30,840 nt of DNA from DATGQT01 sp033720695. GTDB taxonomy: Bacteria > Bacteroidota > Rhodothermia > Rhodothermales > Rubricoccaceae. Position numbers and translations under genes: made by a program. Below are positions 1 through 7,298 of the stretch, piece after piece (the stretch's first letter is position 1; each line of letters starts with the position of its first letter). The DNA lies in contig JAWWCA010000006.1 of assembly GCA_033720695.1 (NCBI GenBank), positions 1 to 30,840 of the forward strand, read 5' to 3'. The notes beneath the pieces were generated by a model. It did no database searches. It was not told the DNA's origin and saw only the letters and a program-made list of their open reading frames with translations.

Positions 1-1
1 C

Positions 2-319
2 GGCGAGCTCTTCGAGGTCATCGACGCCACGGCGTTCGCGCCGACGGCGGAGGCCTCGGCCGACGCTCCGGTGGCGGTGGCTCCGAACCCGTTCGCGCGG
101 CAGACGACGATCTCCTACGAGGTCGCCGCGGCGGCCGACGTCCGCCTCGCCGTCTACGACGTGCTGGGCCGTGAGGTCGCCGTCCTCGTCGACGGCCGGG
201 TGGAGGCCGGCACGCACCGCGCCGTGTTCGAGGCGGGTGACCTCGCCGCGGGGACGTACGTGTACCGGCTCCAGGTCGGCACTGACGTCCGGACGGGCCG
301 GATGACGCTCGCCCGCTAA
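2..319 (+). CDS. C-terminal end of a secreted protein with a type IX-type sorting domain (partial)
   Basis: The reading frame is open from the left edge of the window to a TAA at 317-319, so only the last ~105 residues are present. The final ~80 residues form a small beta-sandwich of the FlgD-like/Por secretion C-terminal type: an APNPF entry motif, then TTISYEV, VYDVLGREVAVLVDG and GTYVYRL blocks. In Bacteroidota and Rhodothermota such domains direct proteins through the outer membrane by the type IX secretion system and are often removed during anchoring. The catalytic or binding part of the protein lies upstream of the window, so its function cannot be given. The protein at 28942-30795 ends with a related domain. 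A strong GC palindrome follows 38 bases after the stop. Confidence 0.88.
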   Translation, partial: GELFEVIDATAFAPTAEASADAPVAVAPNPFARQTTISYEVAAAADVRLAVYDVLGREVAVLVDGRVEAGTHRAVFEAGDLAAGTYVYRLQVGTDVRTGRMTLAR

Positions 320-357
320 GGGCGCGCGGACGCCTCAGCGGCTTTCACCAGGCCGAC

Positions 358-389
358 CGGCGCCCGGGGGATCGATCCCCCGGGCGCCG
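358..389. terminator. 32-bp perfect palindrome downstream of the secreted-protein gene
   Basis: Bases 358-389 are a perfect inverted repeat: fourteen pairs (CGGCGCCCGGGGGA) around the four-base centre TCGA, itself self-complementary. It lies between the stop at 319 and the threonine synthase start at 455. As RNA it would make a very stable hairpin. No T-tract follows, so calling it a terminator is inference from position. A dyad binding site or a dispersed repeat is also possible. Confidence 0.55.
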
Positions 390-424
390 CGTGGTTCACC
401 CCCTCGCGACGTGGGCCGCGGCCG

Positions 425-430
425 TATCGT
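425..430 (+). promoter_or_regulatory. Possible -10 box (TATCGT) for threonine synthase
   Basis: TATCGT lies 24 bases upstream of the ATG at 455 in otherwise GC-only sequence. There is no Shine-Dalgarno sequence in between. Other genes in the window have an AT-rich hexamer at the same distance (see 16479, 20144 and 25373). No -35 element is recognised. Confidence 0.35.
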
Positions 431-454
431 GGAGCCGCACGCACCCCCACTCGC

Positions 455-1723
455 ATGGCCTACGCCCGCTGCCTGCGCGGCCTCGGCTCGGGCGCCGAGT
501 ACCCGCCCGACACCCTCATGAACCTCGACCCGGCCGACGGCCGGCCCGTCGAGGTGGTCCTCGACCTGGAGCGTCTCCAGACCGAGCAGCCGGACCTCGG
601 CTGGTACCACCCGGAGCGGAAGGACCTGTGGCGGTTCGGCGCCCTCCTCCCCCTCGACGTCGCCGATCCCGAGGACCGGCGCCACATCGTCGCCCTCGGC
701 GAGGGCCACACCCCGCGGCTCCGCTACCCGAGCCACCCCCTCGCGAGCGCGGTCGGGTTCTCGCTATCGGTCAAGGAAGAGGGCCGCGCCGTGCCCGGCT
801 GGGGCGCCAACCCCACGCAGAGCTTCAAGGACCGCGGCATGGCGATGACCGTCTCGATGGCGCGGAAGCTCGGCCTCGTGAAGCTGGCCGTGCCGACGCA
901 GGGGAACGCGGGCGACAGCCTCGCGAGCTACGGCGTCGCCGCGGGGCTGGAGGTGGCCGTCGTGATGCCGTCCGACACCCCGCTCCCCATCCTCGGCAAG
1001 GTGGCGGCCTTCACCCGGCTCTACCCGGGGCGGGTCCACCTCGACGTGGTCGAGGGCACCATCCGCGAGGCCGGCGCCCTCGTCAAGGAGCGGTACCTAC
1101 CCGAAGGGTTCTTCTCGGTCGCCACGTTCCAGGAGCCGGGCTGGCGCATCGAGGGCAAGAAGACGATGGGGCTGGAGCTGGCCGAGCCCGCCGCCCCTGG
1201 GGACCCGTGGCGCCTCCCCGACGTGGTCGTCTACCCGACGGGCGGCGGCACGGGCGTGCTCGGGATGTGGAAGGCGTTCGACGAGCTGGAGGCGCTCGGC
1301 CTCATCGACGAGCGGCGCCCCCGGATGGTGTGCGTGCAGAGCGAGGCCACGGCTCCTCTCGTGGCGGCGTTCGAGGCCGGGACGGATCCCGTGCCGGTCG
1401 AGCCCGGCGAGACGATGGCCGTCGGGCTCAACGTGGCGGGCGGGGTCGGGCACGTCCGCGTGCTCGAGATCGTACGCGCGAGCGGCGGCGCGGCGCTCGC
1501 CGTCTCCGAGGCCGCCATCGCCCAGGCGCTCCACGACGCCGTGGCGGAGACGGGCTGGTGGATCGGCTCGGAGGGCGCCGCGGCGCTCGCCGCGCTGGAG
1601 CCCCTCGTCGAACGGGGCCTCATTGGGCCGGGCGACGACGTCGTGGCCTTCAACACGGGGTCCTACGAGAAGTACCTCCCGGCGCTCCGGCCCCTCCTGC
1701 CCGCCTCTGCCCCAGCGGCGTAG
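455..1723 (+). CDS. thrC: Threonine synthase (PLP-dependent)
   Basis: This 422-residue cytosolic enzyme converts O-phospho-L-homoserine to L-threonine, the last step of threonine synthesis. The PLP lysine is K125 in the motif NPTQSFKDRGM, followed by the QGNAGDSLASYG loop near 149-160 and the phosphate-binding PTGGGTG at 261-267. This set is typical of the threonine synthase branch of fold-type II PLP enzymes. The N-terminus keeps only one Cys (C6) of the CxxC-type zinc ribbon seen in many plant-type enzymes. The ATG at 455 was chosen because it gives a natural N-terminus and lies 24 bases after a -10-like box. It stands alone: no hom or thrB is nearby. A hairpin overlapping the stop codon faces the convergent arsR-type operon. 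A threonine dehydratase is less likely given the TQSFKDRG context. Confidence 0.93.
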   Translation: MAYARCLRGLGSGAEYPPDTLMNLDPADGRPVEVVLDLERLQTEQPDLGWYHPERKDLWRFGALLPLDVADPEDRRHIVALGEGHTPRLRYPSHPLASAVGFSLSVKEEGRAVPGWGANPTQSFKDRGMAMTVSMARKLGLVKLAVPTQGNAGDSLASYGVAAGLEVAVVMPSDTPLPILGKVAAFTRLYPGRVHLDVVEGTIREAGALVKERYLPEGFFSVATFQEPGWRIEGKKTMGLELAEPAAPGDPWRLPDVVVYPTGGGTGVLGMWKAFDELEALGLIDERRPRMVCVQSEATAPLVAAFEAGTDPVPVEPGETMAVGLNVAGGVGHVRVLEIVRASGGAALAVSEAAIAQALHDAVAETGWWIGSEGAAALAALEPLVERGLIGPGDDVVAFNTGSYEKYLPALRPLLPASAPAA

Positions 1724-1750
1724 GGGCGAGTCACCGCGACCCGCCCCTAC
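1720..1750. terminator. Hairpin between convergent thrC and the arsR-type operon
   Basis: GTAGGGGCG (1720-1728) and CGCCCCTAC (1742-1750) are perfect 9-bp inverted repeats with a 13-base loop. The left arm overlaps the thrC stop codon, and the right arm ends 9 bases from the stop of the Cys-rich peptide on the other strand. Position between convergent genes suggests a shared terminator. No T-tract is present. Confidence 0.5.
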
Positions 1751-1759
1751 CGTGCGGCG

Positions 1760-1822
1760 TCAGTCGCCGCAGCATCCGCCGCCGCAGTCGGGGCAGCAGC
1801 AGCCGTTCAGGGTCGCGTTCAT
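1760..1822 (-). CDS. Cys-rich micropeptide, 20 residues, downstream of an ArsR-type regulator
   Basis: On the minus strand an ATG at 1822 opens a 20-residue frame ending with TGA at 1760. The peptide reads MNATLN followed by GCCCPDCGGGCCGD: six cysteines in twenty residues, at 8, 9, 10, 13, 17 and 18. A GTGAGGT sequence sits 6 bases before the ATG and would serve as a Shine-Dalgarno site, unusual in this window. It begins 58 bases after the stop of the ArsR-type gene on the same strand and ends just before a convergent hairpin, so the two probably share a transcript. Such a peptide could bind thiophilic metal ions (As, Cd, Zn, Cu(I)), like a minimal metallothionein or chaperone, but this is inference from composition and context. 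I do not recognise a named family. A chance frame is possible. Confidence 0.55.
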   Translation of the reverse strand: MNATLNGCCCPDCGGGCCGD

Positions 1823-1880
1823 GGCGTACCTCACGGATGGGAGCCTCCGGGCGTAGCGCCCTCGGGCTCGGGTGAATGGG

Positions 1881-2213
1881 TCAGTTGCAGCACGCGCACG
1901 AGCAGTCCAGACCGGCGAAGAGCGCGCCGAGCGCCTCGTGCAGGCGCCGGAGCGCCGGGGCGTCGAGGCAGTAGCACGAGCGCGGTCCGTCGGCCTCCCC
2001 CCGGATCAGGCCCGCGTCCTTGAGCGCCCGGAGGTGCTGCGAGACGGTGGCCTGCGCGAGCGGGAGCTCGTCGACGACCTCGCCGCAGAGGCACGTCCCC
2101 TGCTGGGCGAGGGTGCGCAGGATGGCGAGGCGGGCGGGGTGCCCGAGGGCCTTGGCCCACGCCGCCAGCTCCACGTCGTCGGGGGTGAAGGCGTCGGTCT
2201 TGGAGATCGGCAC
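1881..2213 (-). CDS. ArsR/SmtB-family metal-sensing repressor, Cys-rich
   Basis: This 110-residue winged helix-turn-helix protein has ALGHPARLAILRTL (21-34), then CLCGEVVDELPLAQATVSQHL (41-61), the ArsR recognition-helix region, then a wing and CYCLD. It carries eight cysteines: C41 and C43 before the recognition helix, as in arsenite/cadmium-type sensors, C80 and C82, and a tail with C104, C106, C108 and C109. Family members bind metal through such thiols and release operator DNA. The start is GTG at 2213, giving MPISKTD; the frame stays open far upstream on the antisense of the permease, but only this start gives a family-like N-terminus, and it lies 7 bases from a near-perfect palindrome. 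It probably controls itself and the Cys-rich peptide. The divergent APC permease may also respond, but nothing shows it. The ligand is unknown. Confidence 0.92.
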   Translation of the reverse strand: MPISKTDAFTPDDVELAAWAKALGHPARLAILRTLAQQGTCLCGEVVDELPLAQATVSQHLRALKDAGLIRGEADGPRSCYCLDAPALRRLHEALGALFAGLDCSCACCN

Positions 2214-2220
2214 GGCTTTT

Positions 2221-2236
2221 ATCGTAGATCTGCGAT
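2221..2236. promoter_or_regulatory. Putative ArsR-type operator (16-bp imperfect palindrome)
   Basis: ATCGTAGATCTGCGAT has two 8-base halves that are inverted repeats with one mismatch (ATCGTAGA against ATCGCAGA). It sits 7 bases upstream of the regulator's GTG and just downstream of a TATCAT (2247-2242, minus strand) that could be its -10 box. A bound dimer would cover the transcription start. It is one of the few AT-containing palindromes in the window. Confidence 0.6.
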
Positions 2237-2387
2237 GAACGATGATACGGCTTCGGCAGCTCCCCGTCAAGTCCGGCCGCGAACGCCGCCTGGATTCGTA
2301 CGGGTGCGGGGCCGTAGCATGGCCGGAGGCTTCGAAGAACCCCGTGATTGACCGTCCTCCCTGCTTGCCGCGGCACCGAGCGCTCCC

Positions 2388-3821
2388 ATGAAGGGCTCCT
2401 CTCCCCCCGTTGGATTGAAGCGCGGGCTGACGCTCGTCCCGACGGCGGCGCTCATCGTCACCTCGGTGATCGGCTCGGGCGTGTTCGTCAAGGCGCGCGT
2501 GATGACGTGCAACGTCGGCGAGCCCGGCCTCGTGCTGCTGGCCTACGCGGTGGCCGGGGTCTTCACGCTCGCCGGGGCGCTCACGTTCGCCGAGCTGGGC
2601 GCGATGCTGCCGCGGGCTGGCGGCGGGTACAACTACGTGGGAGCCGCCTTCGGGCGCTTCTGGGCGTTCCTCACCGCGTGGGGCGACGGCCTCCGGGCCG
2701 TCGGCGCGAGCGGGGCGCTGGCCGTCGTCTTCGCCATCTTCTTCAACGACCTCGTCGGCGGCACGCTCACGCCGCTGCAAGCCAAGGCGGTGGCCGTGGT
2801 CGTGATCATAGCGCTGACGGCCCTCGCGCTCGCGCCGGTGCGCGAGAACGGGGTGGTGGCGACGGTCGTGACCGGGCTGAAGGTGGCGCTTGTGCTGGGC
2901 GTGGGCGTGGCGGCGTTCGCCTTCGGCGACGGGACGTGGGCCCACTTCGGCGCCAGCGGCGCGGCCGGCGCGTGCGAGGGCGTCCCCGCGAGCGCGCGGC
3001 TCGGCGTGGCCGGCTTCGGTGCGGCGATCCTCGGGGCGCTCTGGAGCTACTCCGGCTGGACGTTCATCGCCATGCTGGCCGAGGAGGTGCGCGCGCCGGG
3101 GCGGACGCTGCCCCGCGCCCTCATCGGCGCGACGGTCTTCCTCATCGGGCTCTACGTGCTCGTCAACGCGGGGTACTTCTTCGCGCTCTCGCCCGAGGCC
3201 GTCGCGAGCGTGCCCGAGACGTCGTCGGTGGCGAGCGCCGTCCTCGTCCGGCTGATCGGGGCCGGGGGCGCGGCGGTCCTGGCGGCGGGGCTGCTCGTCT
3301 CGACGGGCGGGACGCTCCACGCCGGCCTCCTCGCCCGCGCGCGCGTGCTCTTCGCGCTGGCCCGCGACGGCCTCCTGCCGCGCGCCCTGGCCGCGCTGTC
3401 CCGGCGGGCGCGGGCGCCCTTCGCGGCTACGCTCACGCTGGGCGGCCTGGCCCTGGTGGCAGCGCTCTCCGGCACGTTCGACCTCCTCACCGACCTGGCG
3501 ATCTTCATCACGCTGTTGTTCAACGGGCTGGCCGTGGCGTCGGTGTACAGGTTGCGCCGGCGGCTCCCCGACGCCGCGCGGCCCTACCGTGTGTGGGGCT
3601 ACCCCGTCGTGCCGGCCCTCTTCCTCCTCGCGTCGGCGTACCTCATCGTGAACACGCTCATCGCCACGCCGGGGCGGGCGCTGGCTGGGTTGGGTCTCGT
3701 CGCGCTCGGGCTCCCGGTCTACGCCTACTACGCGCGGCGGCTGCCGCCGTCGCGGCCCGAGGACTGGCTCGGCGACGGGCCGAGTGCGCAACCCGAGGGT
3801 CCCTCTTCAGCGTCAGCATGA
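2388..3821 (+). CDS. APC-superfamily amino acid permease
   Basis: This 477-residue polytopic inner-membrane protein has about 12 hydrophobic segments. The first contains IGSGVF at 28-33, the unwound helix-1 motif that binds the substrate amino group and carboxylate in LeuT-fold APC transporters. GALTFAELGAMLPRAGGGYNYVGAAFG follows in helices 2-3 (with AGGGYNYV as the usual hallmark), and YSGWTFIAMLAEEVRAPGRTLPRA around helix 6 is typical of LAT/AAT-type exchangers or symporters. Length and order fit the family; the substrate cannot be set from sequence. The gene is divergent from the arsR-type regulator, and its stop overlaps the ATG of the next membrane protein (ATGA at 3818-3821), so the two are translationally coupled. 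Confidence 0.9.
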   Translation: MKGSSPPVGLKRGLTLVPTAALIVTSVIGSGVFVKARVMTCNVGEPGLVLLAYAVAGVFTLAGALTFAELGAMLPRAGGGYNYVGAAFGRFWAFLTAWGDGLRAVGASGALAVVFAIFFNDLVGGTLTPLQAKAVAVVVIIALTALALAPVRENGVVATVVTGLKVALVLGVGVAAFAFGDGTWAHFGASGAAGACEGVPASARLGVAGFGAAILGALWSYSGWTFIAMLAEEVRAPGRTLPRALIGATVFLIGLYVLVNAGYFFALSPEAVASVPETSSVASAVLVRLIGAGGAAVLAAGLLVSTGGTLHAGLLARARVLFALARDGLLPRALAALSRRARAPFAATLTLGGLALVAALSGTFDLLTDLAIFITLLFNGLAVASVYRLRRRLPDAARPYRVWGYPVVPALFLLASAYLIVNTLIATPGRALAGLGLVALGLPVYAYYARRLPPSRPEDWLGDGPSAQPEGPSSASA

Positions 3822-4645
3822 GCGCGTCCCCACCCGCCGACCCCGCCCCGGCCCCGTCGGCCGATCCGGCTCCGCCCACGCCCTCCCCAAGACGGTGGGA
3901 CTGGAAGCCCAAGGTGCGCTGGTTCGCGGCCGAGTACCTCATCGTCGTGCTCGGCGTGCTGACGGCCGTGGCGCTCAACGCCTGGTGGCAGGGGCGGCAG
4001 GACGCGGCCAGCGAGCGGACCTACCTCCTACAGCTCCAGGCCGACCTCCTCGAAACCGAGCGGCTCGTCGCCGAGGCCGACGCCGTCATGGCCCCCGTCG
4101 ATGCCGACGGTGCGCGGCTCGTGCGCGCCTTCTTCCTCCCGGAGCGCCCTCCGGTCGATTCGATCGTGGCGTGGTTCAGCGGGGCCTCTCGCGTGCGCGA
4201 CGCTCGCCCCGTGATGGGCACCGTCGAGGCGCTGATCGCCACCGGCGACCTCGCGCTCCTTCGCAACGACTCGCTGCGGAGCGCCGTCACGGCGTACCTG
4301 GACGAAAGCCGCAAGACGGTGCGCATCCACGATGGGGAGGTCGAGCGATGGGTCGACGCGCTCCTGGCCTTCAGGCGTCACCTCAACCCCGCCGCGCTCG
4401 ACGAGGCGTCGCCGTCCCCAGACCGCCTCGACTCGCTCCGCCAGACGCCGCTGTGGACGCTCCCCGTAGGCGACCGTCGCGATCCGTTCCCGCTGGACGT
4501 GGAATCGCTCCTGAACGACCGAGGAGCCTACGACGAGGCCAAGCAGATGCACCTTTACAAAGGGACGCTGCGGGCCATGCGCGCCTGGATGCGCCGCGAC
4601 GCCCGTGCCCTCCGCGAGCAGGTCGACGCCGAGCTGAACCCATGA
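3818..4645 (+). CDS. Single-pass membrane protein, DUF6090-like (array member 1)
   Basis: This is a 275-residue protein. Residues 1-28 are a Pro/Ala-rich, probably cytosolic tail. One transmembrane segment lies at about 36-56 (AAEYLIVVLGVLTAVALNAWW). A long, mostly helical domain with ERTYLLQLQADLLETERLV at its start follows outside. This arrangement matches the DUF6090-type family of Bacteroidota (hydrophobic anchor ending in xxNxW, then YLxxLxxDL). Motifs shared with the copies at 6435 and 7295 are DSIVAWF, PVMGTVEALIATGDLALLRNDSLRSA, PFPLDVE and the C-terminal ALREQVDAEL. It starts inside the stop of the permease gene and ends overlapping the TPR gene by ATGA, so three genes appear co-translated. 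Its function is not known. Confidence 0.82.
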   Translation: MSASPPADPAPAPSADPAPPTPSPRRWDWKPKVRWFAAEYLIVVLGVLTAVALNAWWQGRQDAASERTYLLQLQADLLETERLVAEADAVMAPVDADGARLVRAFFLPERPPVDSIVAWFSGASRVRDARPVMGTVEALIATGDLALLRNDSLRSAVTAYLDESRKTVRIHDGEVERWVDALLAFRRHLNPAALDEASPSPDRLDSLRQTPLWTLPVGDRRDPFPLDVESLLNDRGAYDEAKQMHLYKGTLRAMRAWMRRDARALREQVDAELNP

Positions 4646-5469
4646 CCCCACCCCGTCCTGAGCCCATGCCCTTTCGCTTCCCAGCGTTCGCCGCCCTTCT
4701 CCTCGCCCCTCTCTCGCTCTCCGCGCAGACCCCCCGTGAGATCGCTCGCGCCCACTACACCGAAGGCTTCTCGCTCATTCTGGACGAAGGCCGCTGGACC
4801 GACTCCGAGGCCGCGTCCCGCGCGGCCATGGCCGCGGATCCGACGTGGGTCCTCGGCCGCGCCCTCGTCGCGCGCATCACCTCCGACGTGGAGGAACGGG
4901 AAGCCCTCCTCCGTTGGATCGAGGAGCACCTCGACGAGGCCGATGCAGCGGAACGGCTGCTCCTCGATCTGTTCGTGCTGAACATCCGCTCCGCCAACGC
5001 CCGCGACCGGGGCGAGGAGATGCCGCCGGAGTTCCGGGAGCAGCGCCAGGCCCTCGCGATCAACAACTGCCGGGCCTACCTGGACCGTCACCCCACCGAT
5101 CCGTACATCAGCGCCGAGCTGGTCGAGTGGATCCATAACGCGGAGGGAGCCCAGGCGGCGCTCGACGCGATCCAGACGGAAATCCACCCAGACGCCGCGC
5201 AGGTCCCCTTCTTCCTCTACTCCCGCGCGGCCCTGCTCTCGGCGCTCGGTCGGCACGACGAGGCGCTGACGCTGGCGGAGGCCTTCGAGCAGAGGCTTGC
5301 CGATCCCCTCGCGCCCGCACCGCACCAGCTCTACGCGCAGATCTTCAGCGACATGGGACGGCTGGAGGAGGCGAGAGAACGCATCGAACGGGCCGTGGCG
5401 CTGGACGAGGGTAACCTGACTGCCCAAGGGCTTCGTCGCCACATCGAGGCTCAGCTCACCGAGGACTAG
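4642..5469 (+). CDS. Secreted TPR-repeat protein
   Basis: The frame begins at an ATG overlapping the previous stop (ATGA at 4642-4645). A second ATG at 4666 would give a cleaner signal peptide (MPFRFPAFAALLLAPLSLSAQ, cut after SAQ), so the true start could be either; from 4666 the protein has 267 residues. After the signal come helical pairs with TPR spacing: WVLGRALVARIT, YSRAALLSALGRHDEALTLAEAF, and YAQIFSDMGRLEEARERIERAVALD near the C-terminus. TPR domains mediate protein-protein contacts; the partner is unknown. Position inside an array of anchored membrane paralogs suggests it acts with their extracytoplasmic domains in the periplasm. No lipobox Cys and no type IX sorting domain are present. 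Confidence 0.83.
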   Translation: MTPPRPEPMPFRFPAFAALLLAPLSLSAQTPREIARAHYTEGFSLILDEGRWTDSEAASRAAMAADPTWVLGRALVARITSDVEEREALLRWIEEHLDEADAAERLLLDLFVLNIRSANARDRGEEMPPEFREQRQALAINNCRAYLDRHPTDPYISAELVEWIHNAEGAQAALDAIQTEIHPDAAQVPFFLYSRAALLSALGRHDEALTLAEAFEQRLADPLAPAPHQLYAQIFSDMGRLEEARERIERAVALDEGNLTAQGLRRHIEAQLTED

Positions 5470-5644
5470 CGGCATGGAAGGGCACCCACGAGACAACGAC
5501 TGCTTCGCCTCCACGCACCGATGAGCGCGCCTCTGCCCCCCTCGCCCCTGTTGCCCCGCTCGCAGCCACGGTGATGCAGCGGTCGGCCGTGAATGCGCTG
5601 CGCCGTACCCTCCGACTTCAAGAGCCGCTTGACCTGCCCCCCCG

Positions 5645-6334
5645 ATGATCCTCCGTCGCGTTATCGCCCACGTCCGCGACCAGAACTGGACGGCCATCGC
5701 CATCGACTTCGTCATCGTGGTGATGGGCGTGTTCATCGGCATCCAGGTCTCGAACTGGAACGACCGGCAGGCGCAGGAGCAGCGCGAGGCCGTCATGCTC
5801 GCGCAAATCCGCGGGTCGGTCCAAGACGACCTTACCGCGCTGCATGCCCAACTGGACCGGTTTCGTCAGGCCGAAGCCGCGCTGACGGACCTTCTCGCGC
5901 ACATCGAGCAGCGCGCCCCCTACGATTCGTCGCTGGACCGCGCCTTCGGGCTGATGTACGGCTTCGGCTACCTCAACCTCGACCGCGCGGCCTACGAATC
6001 CCTGAAGTCGGAAGGCATCGGCCTGATCTCCAGCGCACCGCTGCGGGCCGAGATCGCCAGCCTGTACGAGAAGACCTACGGTCAGCTGGAGCAGTCGATG
6101 GCGCTCGAGGCGGACGTGGTGCTGTTCATGCGGCCGTACTTCATCGAGCACTTCCGGCAACTCCGCTTCACGGTGTCCGCGACCCCCATCGACTACCAGG
6201 TGCTGCTCACCGACCCGCGCTTTCTGAACCTGATCGATTACCGCCTGCAGACGATCCGGCAGAACCAGCTCCTGCACCTCAGCGCGGGCGCCGAGGCGAT
6301 GTCTGCGCTGCTTGCCTCCCTCGATGCCGCTTGA
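5645..6334 (+). CDS. Single-pass membrane protein, DUF6090-like (array member 2, divergent)
   Basis: This 229-residue protein begins MILRRVIAHVRDQNW, followed by a transmembrane segment at about 15-36 ending IGIQVSNWND, then a helical extracytoplasmic region starting with REAVMLAQIRGSVQDDL. It lacks the Pro-rich N-tail and the DSLRSA/LDVE motifs of the other three copies. It looks closer to a form common in Proteobacteria (VIVVMGVFIGIQVSNWN is a recurrent signature), so it may be an older paralog or an acquisition. The 175 bases upstream (5470-5644) hold no gene or clear promoter that I can see. The ATG at 5645 is chosen because the anchor begins right after it. Function unknown. Confidence 0.8.
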   Translation: MILRRVIAHVRDQNWTAIAIDFVIVVMGVFIGIQVSNWNDRQAQEQREAVMLAQIRGSVQDDLTALHAQLDRFRQAEAALTDLLAHIEQRAPYDSSLDRAFGLMYGFGYLNLDRAAYESLKSEGIGLISSAPLRAEIASLYEKTYGQLEQSMALEADVVLFMRPYFIEHFRQLRFTVSATPIDYQVLLTDPRFLNLIDYRLQTIRQNQLLHLSAGAEAMSALLASLDAA

Positions 6335-6434
6335 CGGCGAAGCCCCATGATCCTGCGCACACGCCGTTCCCGCTCGGGTACGAACAGGCTCGCCCGAACG
6401 CCTGAGGGAGGGGCCTAGAACAACGAGGAGATCG

Positions 6435-7298
6435 ATGACCGACCCGCCCACCCCAGCCGCCCCGGAGCCTCCGCCCGACGATCCCGCGCCGCGCCCGAAG
6501 CGTCCGTGGACGATCCTCGACCGGCTGGCGCAGGCCGTGCGCGAGCAGAACTGGTTCGCCGTCGCGCTCGAAGTCTGCATCGTGATTGTGGGTGTCGTGA
6601 TCGGCTTCCAGATCACGGCGTGGGGGAACGAGCGTGCCGACCGAGAGCGGGAGCGGGTCTACCTGACCCAACTCGCCGAGGACCTCCGCGAGACCGAGCG
6701 GATCGTGGCCCAACGGGACGTGCGCATGGAATCGACGACCCACCACAGCCTGGACGAACTCTACCTCTCGTTCGGGCAGCCTCAGCGCCCGCCCCGCGAC
6801 TCCGTCGTGCGGTGGCTGCGCGGCATAGGGTACACGGCCGCCCCGAACCCCGTCCTCGGCACGACCGAGGCGCTCGTGACCTCGGGTGACATCGGGAAAG
6901 TCCGCGACGACTCCCTTCGGACGGCCGTCGTCCGGTATCTCGGCGTCACACGAGAATATGTGGGCGACCAACGGATCTACCTCGAGGAGGCCCGTGCGTT
7001 GCGGCGAGAGATCCGAGGGATGACGCGTCCTGCCGCCCTCCTCGACGAGGACATCGACCTCCGGGAGGGGCACGTCCGCGCGCTCCTCACCGACGCCGAC
7101 ACGACGGGCAGCGCCAGGTCCCCCGCCTGGCGGTACCCGTTCGCGCACGACGTGTACGGCATCTACGAGAGTCCGGAGTTCTTGGAGACCCTGCACGAGT
7201 ACCGGCGGGCGATCCGCAATCTCCATTCTGCCCGGCGGGGCTTCACCCGGAGTGCCGAAGCGCTTCGCGAGCAGGTGGAAACCGAACTAAACCGATGA
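6435..7298 (+). CDS. Single-pass membrane protein, DUF6090-like (array member 3)
   Basis: This 287-residue protein has a Pro-rich tail (1-24), an amphipathic stretch (TILDRLAQAVREQNW), a transmembrane segment at about 41-62 ending VIGFQITAWG, then ERVYLTQLAEDLRETERIV and a helical domain. Motifs PVLGTTEALVTSGDIGKVRDDSLRTA and the C-terminal ALREQVETELNR match the copies at 3818 and 7295. A GAGGAG sequence 4 bases before the ATG is a plausible ribosome-binding site. The stop overlaps the next start (ATGA at 7295-7298). Its first ~60 codons are very similar at the DNA level to those of the next gene, which indicates recent tandem duplication. Function unknown. Confidence 0.83.
   Translation: MTDPPTPAAPEPPPDDPAPRPKRPWTILDRLAQAVREQNWFAVALEVCIVIVGVVIGFQITAWGNERADRERERVYLTQLAEDLRETERIVAQRDVRMESTTHHSLDELYLSFGQPQRPPRDSVVRWLRGIGYTAAPNPVLGTTEALVTSGDIGKVRDDSLRTAVVRYLGVTREYVGDQRIYLEEARALRREIRGMTRPAALLDEDIDLREGHVRALLTDADTTGSARSPAWRYPFAHDVYGIYESPEFLETLHEYRRAIRNLHSARRGFTRSAEALREQVETELNR

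Noticed and set aside
391..1875. A 494-residue plus-strand frame over threonine synthase
   Set aside because: Shifted frame; no motifs and strongly Arg/Pro/Gly-biased.
1881..3791. A 636-residue minus-strand frame covering the ArsR-type gene and the antisense of the permease
   Set aside because: Only the last 110 residues are family-like; the rest is Arg/Glu/Gly-rich low complexity typical of the antisense of GC-rich genes.
2388..3821. Permease as an arsenite or metal exporter linked to the arsR-type regulator
   Set aside because: The protein is clearly APC amino-acid permease-like (IGSGVF motif) and not ArsB, Acr3 or ArsP; divergent position alone does not support a metal role.
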